This document shows positions 8,334 through 16,230 of a stretch of 41,940 nucleotides of DNA, piece by piece. The notes below the pieces were generated by a model that searched no databases, was not told the origin of the DNA, and saw only the letters and a list, made by a program, of their open reading frames with translations. The translations under genes and the position numbers were made by a program. The number at the start of each line of letters is the position of its first letter. Positions within the stretch are counted from its first letter, which is position 1. The stretch comes from Lachnoclostridium sp. UBA3262 (GTDB lineage: Bacteria > Bacillota > Clostridia > Lachnospirales > Lachnospiraceae). The stretch covers positions 1 to 41,940 of the forward strand of contig DEUM01000011.1 in NCBI GenBank assembly GCA_002362575.1, read 5' to 3'.

Positions 8334-9395
8334 ATGATATTTTTTGTGTTGATTTTGTTACTGATTGTTTGCAGGGGAGCTACGGCAGCTGCACCCGGAG
8401 AGTTTGCAAGAGATTATATTTCGAAGGAGAAAGCAAATGTCGTAAAAGGAATTTTTGTTCTGCTTGTCCTGTTCTCCCATGCTTCCCAGTACATGAATCT
8501 GTCAGGGCCGTATGACGAGCCATACCGGGCGTTCTGCGGGCATCTGAATCAGATGGTTGTCGTTATGTTCTTCTTTTACTCCGGCTATGGAATCATGGAG
8601 TCACTGAAAAAGAAGAAGTTTGATTATGTGAGAAATATACCTCTCAAACGCTTTCTTCCCGTTTTTCTGAATTTTGTGATTGCGGTACTGTTGTTTGTCA
8701 TATTGAATATTTTTATGGGTAAGATACATAGTATAAAGACCATTCTGCTTTCCTTTATCGGTTGGGAAAGCGTCGGTAATTCAAACTGGTATATGTTTGC
8801 TATTTTCGCTGTTTACATTTTTACCTTTCTTTCGTTCTTCATTTACAAATGGTGCGACAAGAAGTGGGTGGGCTATGTGGGAGCCATCATTCTAACGGTG
8901 CTCACAATGTTTCTTGTATTCTGGGAAAAGTGGATGGGACAGCCAAATTATTATTATAATACAGTTCTGATGTTCCCACTTGGATGCTGGTATTCTCTTT
9001 TGCGGGAGCGGATTGAAAAGATTGTGATGAAAAACGATTATATTTATTCCTTTGTGTGTATGTCTGTTCTTGGCGTGTATTACATTTCCTACCTGAAACG
9101 CTGGGAATGGGGATTTGAGGCTTACACGGTGTGGGCGGCCTGCTTTACGATTGCAGTTGTCCTGATTACAATGAAGATTTCTCTGGGCGGAAGTATTCTG
9201 ACGTGGTTCGGGACGCATATTTTCAGCGTGTATATTTTACAGAGGCTGCCGATGATTGTCATGTCTCATTTTGGAGTGGCGGCGGCGCATCCGTATTTCT
9301 TTTTAGTGCTGGCTATTGTATGTACCGTCTTTATCGCAATGGTATTTGACTATCTGACTGGGAAACTTTCGAAATGCATGGCACGTATATTCTGA
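8334..9395 (+). CDS. Acyltransferase family membrane protein
   Basis: Integral membrane protein of 353 residues with about ten hydrophobic segments, matching the acyltransferase-3 (OafA/WecH-like) family. The family features are the early charged segment KANVVKGIFVLLVLFSHASQ with the conserved histidine, and MVVVMFFFYSGYGIMESL resembling the FFxLSGY segment. Members usually add acetyl or succinyl groups to sugars of surface polymers using a cytoplasmic acyl-CoA. The gene starts 18 bases after the Wzy-like gene behind an AAAGGAGGAG site and ends the 4907-9395 operon, since a new promoter begins 25 bases later. The group transferred and the acceptor are unknown. Confidence 0.82.
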   Translation: MIFFVLILLLIVCRGATAAAPGEFARDYISKEKANVVKGIFVLLVLFSHASQYMNLSGPYDEPYRAFCGHLNQMVVVMFFFYSGYGIMESLKKKKFDYVRNIPLKRFLPVFLNFVIAVLLFVILNIFMGKIHSIKTILLSFIGWESVGNSNWYMFAIFAVYIFTFLSFFIYKWCDKKWVGYVGAIILTVLTMFLVFWEKWMGQPNYYYNTVLMFPLGCWYSLLRERIEKIVMKNDYIYSFVCMSVLGVYYISYLKRWEWGFEAYTVWAACFTIAVVLITMKISLGGSILTWFGTHIFSVYILQRLPMIVMSHFGVAAAHPYFFLVLAIVCTVFIAMVFDYLTGKLSKCMARIF

Positions 9396-9420
9396 CCATT
9401 ATAGCGTGAAATTCTTTTTC

Positions 9421-9449
9421 TTGCAAATAAGGTCGGTTAAAAGTATAAT
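9421..9449 (+). promoter_or_regulatory. Sigma-A-type promoter for the DUF6056/gtrB/gtrA operon
   Basis: TTGCAA at 9421-9426, a 17-base spacer, and consensus TATAAT at 9444-9449. The predicted transcript start near 9456 leaves no room for a leader before the ATG at 9458, which favours the GTG start at 9491. Confidence 0.78.
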
Positions 9450-9490
9450 AAAAGGTAATGGAAAAAAATACAAGTTGGAAAGGATTAAAT

Positions 9491-11041
9491 GTGTTAAATG
9501 ATATGAGCAGTCGCTTAAAGTCAAATAAACTATGGATTATAACAGGTCTCAGTGCTGCTGTCTTCCTGTTTATTATGTTTTATATGGCTCCATTCAGAAT
9601 CGATGACCTTGTTTGGGGAAGTAAGGTGGGAATTGACCGTCTTAAGGAATGGTTTGAGGGATATAACGGGCGTTATATTGGAAATCTGATTGTGATTGTA
9701 ATGACCAGAATGCCAGTGGCATTGCGTGCTGCGTTTCAGGTTATTACCATGTTTTTATTGATAAAGTTCATATATGATATAATAGATAAAAATGATAAAG
9801 CGCTGGGGCTTTTTTTGGCTCTTTTTGTTATCATGCCACTTTCTCTTTTTACACAGACCATAACGTGGGTTTCGGGATTTGCGAATTATGTAACATCAGC
9901 AGTTCTGCTTTTTCTCATTATAAAGATGGTGTTAGGCATCACGCTTGAAAATAAGGAATATAGCCTGTGGCTGCTTATTTTCCTTGGCGTGTTATCCTTT
10001 GCCAGTCAGTTTATACTGGAGACGGCAACAATCTATCTGGTTGTGTTCGATATATTTGCTATTATTATGTATATGACTCGGTTTAAAAAATTTTCGCTCA
10101 GTTTAATCATAAATTTTGTTTTAGCGGTTGCCGGGGCACTGTGCATGTTCATGAACAGTGCGTATTCGGCGGCATTAAAGGGTGAGAGTACGACAACCTA
10201 CAAGGAAATTGCAGTAGCGGATAATATTTTTTCACTGATTGGAAAATGGTGGTTAAAGTTTGTAGATGAAATCGTCCCTAAGTGGATGGGAATGAATCAC
10301 TTTATCAATATCATTCTTATTTTGCTGTTGTTATTTATGTGGGGAATCTGCGCCAAGGGGAAATTTGCTAAAGTCCGGAATTCCATGCAGATAGCAGGAA
10401 GCCTGTTGCTTGGGTTCTTCATTTACGATACTATAGATGTGCAATGGGAGGCTGTATATTCGTTCGGAAACGAAATCTGGGCAGTTGTCTCGATAATCTT
10501 TTTGCTGTATATCATAGTTACAATTGCCATGTTGGTTTCGGAGAAGATAAGAAAAATCAGGATGTTGATGTTTGCTATTTCACAGTTTTTCCTTATGGGG
10601 CCTTTGATTATTGTAAATCCTATAAGTGATAGATGTTTTTTGCACACTTATATTTTTTGGGGAATCTTGGCCGGAGAATGTTTTGCTTATGTGGCGGCTC
10701 GTGCTGCAGAGTATATGGATAAGGATATATCCGTGCAAATTCGGGGATTTTTCAGAAAATGCTTGTCGGTGTTTCTTTTGGCAATGCTGCTTCAGATGCT
10801 TTTAGGGCAAAGTTTTTCTTTCAAGGTAGAAAAAATATGTAAAGAACAAATACAATTGTGCAAGGAACAGAATTGGGACAAGCTGGTGCTTCCATATGTA
10901 CCATACTCAATCAATTATTGTTTTGGTTATAATATATTAAATGATGATGAGTATTGGATTGAGAATTATAAACGCTATTATCATATCCCGAAAAAGGTAG
11001 AAATATCTTTTATGGATTATAAAAAGTGGATAGTAAGATAA
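9491..11041 (+). CDS. DUF6056-like polytopic membrane protein, probable GT-C glycosyltransferase
   Basis: Membrane protein of about 516 residues with ten or more hydrophobic segments. An acidic motif after the first segment (FRIDDLVWGS) and a following GRYIGN motif resemble the DUF6056/GtrII group of GT-C-like proteins, where an acidic pair in the first outer loop is typically catalytic. It sits directly before a GtrB-like and a GtrA-like gene. In known three-gene Gtr cassettes the third, variable protein moves a sugar from undecaprenyl phosphate to the polymer outside the membrane, and this protein would fill that role. The GTG at 9491 has GGAAAGGA six bases upstream. The ATG at 9458 would be leaderless given the promoter. 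The family name is from recognition of motifs, not a search. Confidence 0.72.
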   Translation: MLNDMSSRLKSNKLWIITGLSAAVFLFIMFYMAPFRIDDLVWGSKVGIDRLKEWFEGYNGRYIGNLIVIVMTRMPVALRAAFQVITMFLLIKFIYDIIDKNDKALGLFLALFVIMPLSLFTQTITWVSGFANYVTSAVLLFLIIKMVLGITLENKEYSLWLLIFLGVLSFASQFILETATIYLVVFDIFAIIMYMTRFKKFSLSLIINFVLAVAGALCMFMNSAYSAALKGESTTTYKEIAVADNIFSLIGKWWLKFVDEIVPKWMGMNHFINIILILLLLFMWGICAKGKFAKVRNSMQIAGSLLLGFFIYDTIDVQWEAVYSFGNEIWAVVSIIFLLYIIVTIAMLVSEKIRKIRMLMFAISQFFLMGPLIIVNPISDRCFLHTYIFWGILAGECFAYVAARAAEYMDKDISVQIRGFFRKCLSVFLLAMLLQMLLGQSFSFKVEKICKEQIQLCKEQNWDKLVLPYVPYSINYCFGYNILNDDEYWIENYKRYYHIPKKVEISFMDYKKWIVR

Positions 11042-11070
11042 AATATAAAATAAAAGTACAGTGAGGTTGG

Positions 11071-12018
11071 ATGATGAAAAAGTTATCAGTAGTTGTGTCT
11101 GTCTATAATGAAGAACTTGCTCTGGAAATGTTTTTTGAGGAAACAACAAAAATATTGAAGGAAATGGATTGGGATTACGAATTGATTTTTGTAAACGACG
11201 GAAGTCAGGACGGAAGTTATGATATACTGAAAAAATTCGTAACAATGAGTGACAAGGTTCGGGTTGTTAATTTCAGCAGGAATTTTGGGCACGAGGCAGC
11301 GATGCTGGCAGGTGTAGATTATGCAAGAGGAGACGGTGTCGTCTGTATGGATGCGGATTTGCAGCATCCGCCGGCATATATTCCAAAGATTACAGAGGCC
11401 TTTGACAGTGGTTATAGTGTTGTAAACATGGTACGGACTAAGAATAAGGATGCTGGTATAATTAAACGAATTACATCGGGTGCCTTTTATAAAGTTCTGA
11501 ATTGGATGTCGCCGGTAAAGTTTGAAAACAATGCCTCTGACTTTTTTGCTTTCGATGCGAAGGTCATGAAGGTTATGAAGACAGAGTACAGAGAGCGGAT
11601 CCGATTTTTGCGGGGGTTTGTTCAAAATGTTGGTTTTCGGCGGACGACAATTGAATTCGAGGCGGCAAAAAGAGTTGCGGGTGAGAGCAAATATAGTATA
11701 AAAAAGTTGTTTAAGTTTTCTATTCATACGCTGTTTAGTTTTTCGGATTTACCACTAAAGCTGGGTGTGTATTCAGGGATTGTAACAGCGCTGTTTGGCA
11801 TTATACTGATGGTGTATACCATCATCAATAAAGTGCTGTATCATGTTCCGGCAGGATACTCTACTATTATTGTTTTCCTAAGTTTTATGTTTGCTGTATT
11901 GATGGTTATCATTGGAGTAATAGGAGAATACATTTCGATATTATTTACCGAAATAAAAGAGCGCCCGATTTATCTGGTAGACGAGATACTTGGCGAAGAA
12001 AAGAAAGAGAACGAGTAG
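11071..12018 (+). CDS. gtrB: GtrB-like polyprenyl-phosphate glycosyltransferase (GT2)
   Basis: GT2 enzyme with a cytoplasmic catalytic domain (about residues 1-225) and two C-terminal transmembrane segments, the layout of GtrB/DPM1-type enzymes that make undecaprenyl-phosphate-linked sugars from nucleotide sugars. Motifs are VVSVYNEE at the N-terminus, FVNDGSQDGS, NFSRNFGHEAAMLAG and the metal-binding MDADLQHPP. VAGESKYSIKKLFKF precedes the membrane segments as in other GtrB proteins. It lies 29 bases after the GT-C-like gene and runs into gtrA, making a classical decoration cassette. The sugar, often glucose, is not determined. A second ATG directly follows the first. Confidence 0.9.
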   Translation: MMKKLSVVVSVYNEELALEMFFEETTKILKEMDWDYELIFVNDGSQDGSYDILKKFVTMSDKVRVVNFSRNFGHEAAMLAGVDYARGDGVVCMDADLQHPPAYIPKITEAFDSGYSVVNMVRTKNKDAGIIKRITSGAFYKVLNWMSPVKFENNASDFFAFDAKVMKVMKTEYRERIRFLRGFVQNVGFRRTTIEFEAAKRVAGESKYSIKKLFKFSIHTLFSFSDLPLKLGVYSGIVTALFGIILMVYTIINKVLYHVPAGYSTIIVFLSFMFAVLMVIIGVIGEYISILFTEIKERPIYLVDEILGEEKKENE

Positions 12019-12031
12019 AGGATATAAGAAA

Positions 12032-12478
12032 ATGGGAAAAAAATTATTGGATTTTTTGAAAAAGAAACAGGAGATTATAGCCTATTTATTCTGGGGAGGA
12101 ATGACGACGGTTGTGAGCTGGGGTTCCTATGCCCTGTTCAGCGGCGTATGCCATATGGGGGTAACGGTCTCAAATGGACTGTCATGGATATGTGCCGTTA
12201 TTTTTGCCTATTTTACGAACAAGTTATGGGTATTTGGGAGTAAAAGCTGGGAATGGAAGGTATTGTGGAGAGAAATCGGGCTTTTTTTATCTGCCAGAAT
12301 TATAACGGGAGTATTTGAGCTTGTGATGGTTCCACTTTTGGTTGTACTCGGAATGAATCAGAAAATTGCCGGCATCGAGGGTGCTCTGTCAAAGATTGTT
12401 GTAAGCATTGCCGTTATCATCTTAAATTATATCTGTAGCAAACTGGTAATATTTAAAAATCAGGATACAACGAAATAA
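12032..12478 (+). CDS. gtrA: GtrA-like small membrane protein (putative lipid-linked sugar flippase)
   Basis: Protein of 148 residues with four hydrophobic segments. It has the GtrA family pattern of an early WGGMTTVVSWGSYALF helix, a YFTNKLWVFGS motif after the second helix and NYICSKLVIFK at the end. GtrA proteins are thought to flip the undecaprenyl-phosphate-sugar made by GtrB to the outer leaflet. The ATG at 12032 is preceded by AGAGGA about nine bases upstream. The frame extends to a TTG at 11990 inside gtrB, but that start lacks a site. A gap of about 150 bases follows. Confidence 0.85.
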   Translation: MGKKLLDFLKKKQEIIAYLFWGGMTTVVSWGSYALFSGVCHMGVTVSNGLSWICAVIFAYFTNKLWVFGSKSWEWKVLWREIGLFLSARIITGVFELVMVPLLVVLGMNQKIAGIEGALSKIVVSIAVIILNYICSKLVIFKNQDTTK

Positions 12479-12545
12479 TGTTTTTTATATGAAAATAAGA
12501 ATCTCCCTTTTTGCATCGTGACTGTTTATTGCCATATTTTTATTT

Positions 12546-12551
12546 TATAAT
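12546..12551 (+). promoter_or_regulatory. Possible -10 element before the Big2/PIG-L gene
   Basis: TATAAT at 12546-12551 within the AT-rich gap after gtrA. No good -35 lies 16-18 bases upstream (the best at 17 bases is TGTTTA), so this is tentative. A weaker GATAAAAT follows at 12565-12572. Confidence 0.35.
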
Positions 12552-12626
12552 TTAGCTTGGATAGGATAAAATGGTATTGGGGCAAGATAATCAATTAAGT
12601 TTAAAGCGGAAAAGAGGGAAAGAGAT

Positions 12627-14129
12627 ATGCGAAAGATTGTTTATGGAGCAGCGACAATTTTGTGTCTGGTAGTTGGAGGTTTGACAGTCGGTATGCGGGA
12701 TTGTCAGGCAAAACAAAAAATTGTATTTGATAATGTGGATGGCAGTAAGCTGTCAATGGTAGTGGGCGATAGCTATCGTGTGAAATTGAACAGGAAAAAA
12801 CTTGGCAAAAAAGGAAAAGTAATATATTCCAGTTCAAATAAAAGGCTTGCCACGGTGAACAAAAAGGGAAAGATAAAGGCGAGGAGGGCAGGCAAGGTAA
12901 AGATTATTGTCCGGGTGAAGGATAAAGACATCAAAAAGTCGATTCGGGTAAAGGTCCGGAAGCCGGTTTTAGCAAAAAAGGTCAGAATTGTCACAAAAGA
13001 AAAATATGTATTTGCAGGGGAGTCTTTGCTGCTTCAGACAAAGGTAAAGCCGGCGAAGGAGTTAGATGAAGAATTGATATGGAGTTCTTCAAAGGAGAAT
13101 ATTGCAGTCGTAAGTAACACGGGGGAAGTCAGAGGAATATCGGCGGGAAAAGCAACAATTACGGTAAAAACAAGTAAGAGCCATAAAAAGGTCAAGAAAA
13201 GGATTACTGTCCGTAAAAATGAAATAAAGTCTTTCCGTTTTCTTTCCTCGAAGGAAGTAGTCGGTCTGGGACAGTCAAAGACACTGGCAATCAAGGTTTC
13301 GCCTAAGTATGTCACAGACAGGTCGCTTAACTTTACGTCTTCTGACACATCCGTGGCGGTGGTTGACCATAACGGCAGAGTCACCGGCAAGAAGACCGGC
13401 AATGTGACGATTCAGGCAGTGTATACGAAAAATCATGCGGTAGCCGCCAAGTGTACGGTAAGTGTCAGCAAGGTAAAGGGAATGTTGACCAGGCAGATGC
13501 TGAACAAACTGAATTTGTCTTCAGTCAATAATTTAATGATTGTAGCCCATCCGGATGACGACACCATATTTGGCGGGGCTCACCTAATCTCAGACAAGTA
13601 TCTTGTTGTCTGCATGACACATGGGAAGGATAACCGTAGCGTGGAATTTAATAATGCTATGGATATCTCAAAATCAGAGCGCATCATCCTGTCCTATCCG
13701 GAGGCGACATGGGTAAAGGGAAGTCTTTTCAAGAAAGATGCAGATTTTAATTGGGATGGATGTCAACTGGCGATACAGAATGATATAAATTTATTGTTGC
13801 ATTATAAAAAATGGGATACCGTTGTGACTCACAATCCGGCTGGTGAATACGGAAATATTCATCATAAAAAAATAAGTAAGTATACTACAAGCTTATATGA
13901 GAAGACACCTCAAAGTGCGAAACGCTTTATGTATTTTGCAAAATACTACAAGAAAACGCAGCTGACCAATGCAGTTAAGCGTACATTGCCGGAGATAAAT
14001 CCTGAATTATATGCTATCAAGGTAAAGATGCTGGAGGCATATAAGAGTAAAAAATATACTTGTTTTACATGGCTTGGACATATAGAACCCTATGAGAAAT
14101 GGGTGTACTATGACGATTGGAAAAATTAG
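12627..14129 (+). CDS. Secreted Big2-repeat protein with C-terminal PIG-L (LmbE-like) deacetylase domain
   Basis: A 500-residue protein with an N-terminal signal-like segment (basic MRK followed by a hydrophobic stretch to about residue 20, then a possible AKQ cleavage region). Three bacterial Ig-like Big2 repeats follow, roughly at residues 31-115, 118-197 and 198-285, each with the SSxxxxxATV...G.V....G...I pattern. A PIG-L/LmbE N-deacetylase domain runs from about residue 300. Its metal motif is VAHPDDD at 306-312 (family consensus AHPDDE), and NPAGEYGNIHHK supplies the second histidine region. The family removes acetyl from GlcNAc-type sugars in a zinc-dependent way. Here the protein would act outside the cell on the polymer or peptidoglycan. 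The very basic, Lys-rich repeats could bind an anionic polymer such as teichoic acid. The final residue of the HPDDE motif is Asp rather than Glu. Confidence 0.82.
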   Translation: MRKIVYGAATILCLVVGGLTVGMRDCQAKQKIVFDNVDGSKLSMVVGDSYRVKLNRKKLGKKGKVIYSSSNKRLATVNKKGKIKARRAGKVKIIVRVKDKDIKKSIRVKVRKPVLAKKVRIVTKEKYVFAGESLLLQTKVKPAKELDEELIWSSSKENIAVVSNTGEVRGISAGKATITVKTSKSHKKVKKRITVRKNEIKSFRFLSSKEVVGLGQSKTLAIKVSPKYVTDRSLNFTSSDTSVAVVDHNGRVTGKKTGNVTIQAVYTKNHAVAAKCTVSVSKVKGMLTRQMLNKLNLSSVNNLMIVAHPDDDTIFGGAHLISDKYLVVCMTHGKDNRSVEFNNAMDISKSERIILSYPEATWVKGSLFKKDADFNWDGCQLAIQNDINLLLHYKKWDTVVTHNPAGEYGNIHHKKISKYTTSLYEKTPQSAKRFMYFAKYYKKTQLTNAVKRTLPEINPELYAIKVKMLEAYKSKKYTCFTWLGHIEPYEKWVYYDDWKN

Positions 14130-14172
14130 AATCGTGGTATGCTTTTATTAAGTGGAAGGAAGAGTTTTTATT

Positions 14173-15225
14173 ATGGAAAAGGGAAGAAGATGGGAATTAG
14201 ATAAATGCAGGGTTTTTGCCAGCCTGATGGTTGTGCTGCTGCACGTGTTAGCGCAAGGATACTATACGCCGGGACCGACTACATTTGAATGGCGTGTTTT
14301 TAATCTTGCTGACACGATGGTAAGAGGATCTGTACCACTTTTTTTTATGATTAGCGGCGCACTGTTTTTTTCAAGGGAAAAGCTGGATTTGGGGGTGTTC
14401 ATTAAAAAGAATGTAGGACACCTGCTCTTTATTTACATTGCTTGGTCTCTGCTCTATGATATTTTTACCTGTTTGATTCAATCTTCTTTTGAATGGGGAA
14501 CTTTTTTTGTGAATTTTTGTAAGGGGCATTATCATCTGTGGTTTTTGCCTGCCATGATTTTATGTTATCTGCTTTTGCCGGTCATTCATCATGCGCTGAA
14601 GGGGTATGTTCTTCATCCGGGATATCTTATTTTTTTGTTTGGAGTATGTACCCTTTTTGTGGTAAATGTAAAGCTCATTCCTTCTATTCCGAAAGGTATT
14701 TCGATACTTTTAGGAAAATGGAATCTGAGTAATATGCAGTATATAGGTTATATGGTGTGGGGATATTTTCTGGCTCAAAAAAAGTTTGGGAAAAGAACCC
14801 GTATGGTAACGATTCCGATTTATCTGGTTGCCGGGTTTGTGACAGCGGCTGCAAACCGCTGGTATTCCATTGGTCAGGGGAAGGCTGTTCCCTGGCTCTA
14901 TGGATATTTTACAATTCCTTCCTTTATTCAGGCAACCGTTATTTTCTGTTTTTTCTTAACCTTCGCGAAAGGGTTAGGCGAACTTGGCGAAAACAGAGCA
15001 GAGGAAGCACATCCGCAGCTCTGGCATGAACTGTCTTCCTGTACGCTTGGTATCTATCTGATTCATCCGATGGTATTAGAGACGCTGCTACATGTTTTTA
15101 ACCTTGGGGTAAAGACGGGTAATCCGATTTATAGAATTCCTCTTGTATTTGGCATTGTTATCAGTTTGTGCTTTATCACTATTTTCTTATTACGGCGGAT
15201 TCCTTTTATAAGAAAATTGGTATAA
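14173..15225 (+). CDS. Acyltransferase-3 family membrane protein
   Basis: Polytopic protein of about 350 residues with around ten hydrophobic segments. RRWELDKCRVFASLMVVLLH at the N-terminus contains the conserved R/D and the catalytic-type histidine of acyltransferase-3 (NodX/OafA/WecH-like) enzymes. MVRGSVPLFFMISGALFF is the second signature, and LGIYLIHPMVLE near the C-terminus is also typical. It probably adds an acyl group to a sugar of the surface polymer. The GTG at 14152 opens the frame, but the ATG at 14173, with GGAAGGAAGAG upstream, fits better. It differs from the acyltransferase at 8334, so two different acyl modifications are possible. Confidence 0.87.
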   Translation: MEKGRRWELDKCRVFASLMVVLLHVLAQGYYTPGPTTFEWRVFNLADTMVRGSVPLFFMISGALFFSREKLDLGVFIKKNVGHLLFIYIAWSLLYDIFTCLIQSSFEWGTFFVNFCKGHYHLWFLPAMILCYLLLPVIHHALKGYVLHPGYLIFLFGVCTLFVVNVKLIPSIPKGISILLGKWNLSNMQYIGYMVWGYFLAQKKFGKRTRMVTIPIYLVAGFVTAAANRWYSIGQGKAVPWLYGYFTIPSFIQATVIFCFFLTFAKGLGELGENRAEEAHPQLWHELSSCTLGIYLIHPMVLETLLHVFNLGVKTGNPIYRIPLVFGIVISLCFITIFLLRRIPFIRKLV

Positions 15226-15274
15226 TATATATTGAGGATAAATTTAGAAAAATTAGAAAAGGTGGTTTATAACG

Positions 15275-16216
15275 ATGGATAAAATTGCAGTGTTGATTCC
15301 CTGTTACAATGAGGCAATGACAATAAAAAAGGTAATTCAGGATTATCATAAGGCGTTGCCTGAGGCGACAATTTATGTCTATGATAATAATTCCACGGAT
15401 GCTACGGCGGAAATTGCAGAGAAAGAGGGAGCAGTAGTACGGCATGAGTATATGCAGGGAAAAGGAAATGTAATTCGCAGAATGTTTCGCGAGATTGATG
15501 CGGAAAGTTATCTTATGGTGGATGGTGATGATACATATCCGGCAGAGTATGCAAGAGAGATGGTAGATAAGATTTTGAAGCAGAAGGTAGATATGGTTGT
15601 AGGAGACCGTTTATCTTCCACGTATTTTGAGGAAAACAAGAGGTTATTTCACAATTTCGGTAACAGCATTGTCCGTAAGACGATAAACCATCTGTTTCGA
15701 AGTGACATTAAAGATATCATGACCGGATACAGGGCATTTAGTTACCAATTTGTAAAGACCTTTCCCATTATCTCAAAGGGTTTTGAAATTGAAACAGAGA
15801 TGAGTATTCATGCGATTGATAAGAATATGCTGGTGGAAAACGTAATTATAGAATATAGGGACAGACCGGAAGGAAGCGAATCAAAATTGAATACATATTC
15901 GGATGGATTTCGGGTAATCCGGACGATTCTTCGTCTTTATCGGAATTATAAGCCGCTTCGTTTTTTCTCGTGGTTATCATTGCTGTTGTTTATTCTGGCG
16001 GCGGTGCTTTTTGTTCCGGTGTTTATTTCTTATTTGGAGACCGGTCTGGTTTTACAATTTCCGACGCTGATTGTTAGTGGGTTTGTTATGCTGGCATCCA
16101 TACAATCACTCTTTGTTGGGTTGACATTGGAAACTATGGTACAAAATACACGGCTGGAATTTGAACACAAACTATTTGTCATCAATGAAATATTAAAAGG
16201 AAAGCCCGACAGATAA
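15275..16216 (+). CDS. GT2 glycosyltransferase with C-terminal membrane segments
   Basis: GT2 enzyme of 313 residues: VLIPCYNE at the N-terminus, YDNNSTDAT, and the metal-binding MVDGDDTYPAE, then a conserved DIMTGYRAFS segment, ending in two hydrophobic helices (about residues 225-290). This is the DPM1/GtrB-like topology, suggesting synthesis of a polyprenyl-phosphate-linked sugar. The stop codon overlaps the beginning of the next frame, which encodes a large membrane protein that could use the lipid-linked product. An AAGGTGG site precedes the ATG. A TATAAT is present at 15221-15226 without a clear -35. No GtrA gene adjoins this pair. Confidence 0.87.
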   Translation: MDKIAVLIPCYNEAMTIKKVIQDYHKALPEATIYVYDNNSTDATAEIAEKEGAVVRHEYMQGKGNVIRRMFREIDAESYLMVDGDDTYPAEYAREMVDKILKQKVDMVVGDRLSSTYFEENKRLFHNFGNSIVRKTINHLFRSDIKDIMTGYRAFSYQFVKTFPIISKGFEIETEMSIHAIDKNMLVENVIIEYRDRPEGSESKLNTYSDGFRVIRTILRLYRNYKPLRFFSWLSLLLFILAAVLFVPVFISYLETGLVLQFPTLIVSGFVMLASIQSLFVGLTLETMVQNTRLEFEHKLFVINEILKGKPDR

Positions 16217-16230
16217 TGGGGGAGAGGGAA

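Noticed and set aside
11086..11727. Minus-strand open frame of 213 codons opposite gtrB
   Set aside because: Fully antisense to a gene with clear GT2 motifs; no recognisable domain and no start signals.
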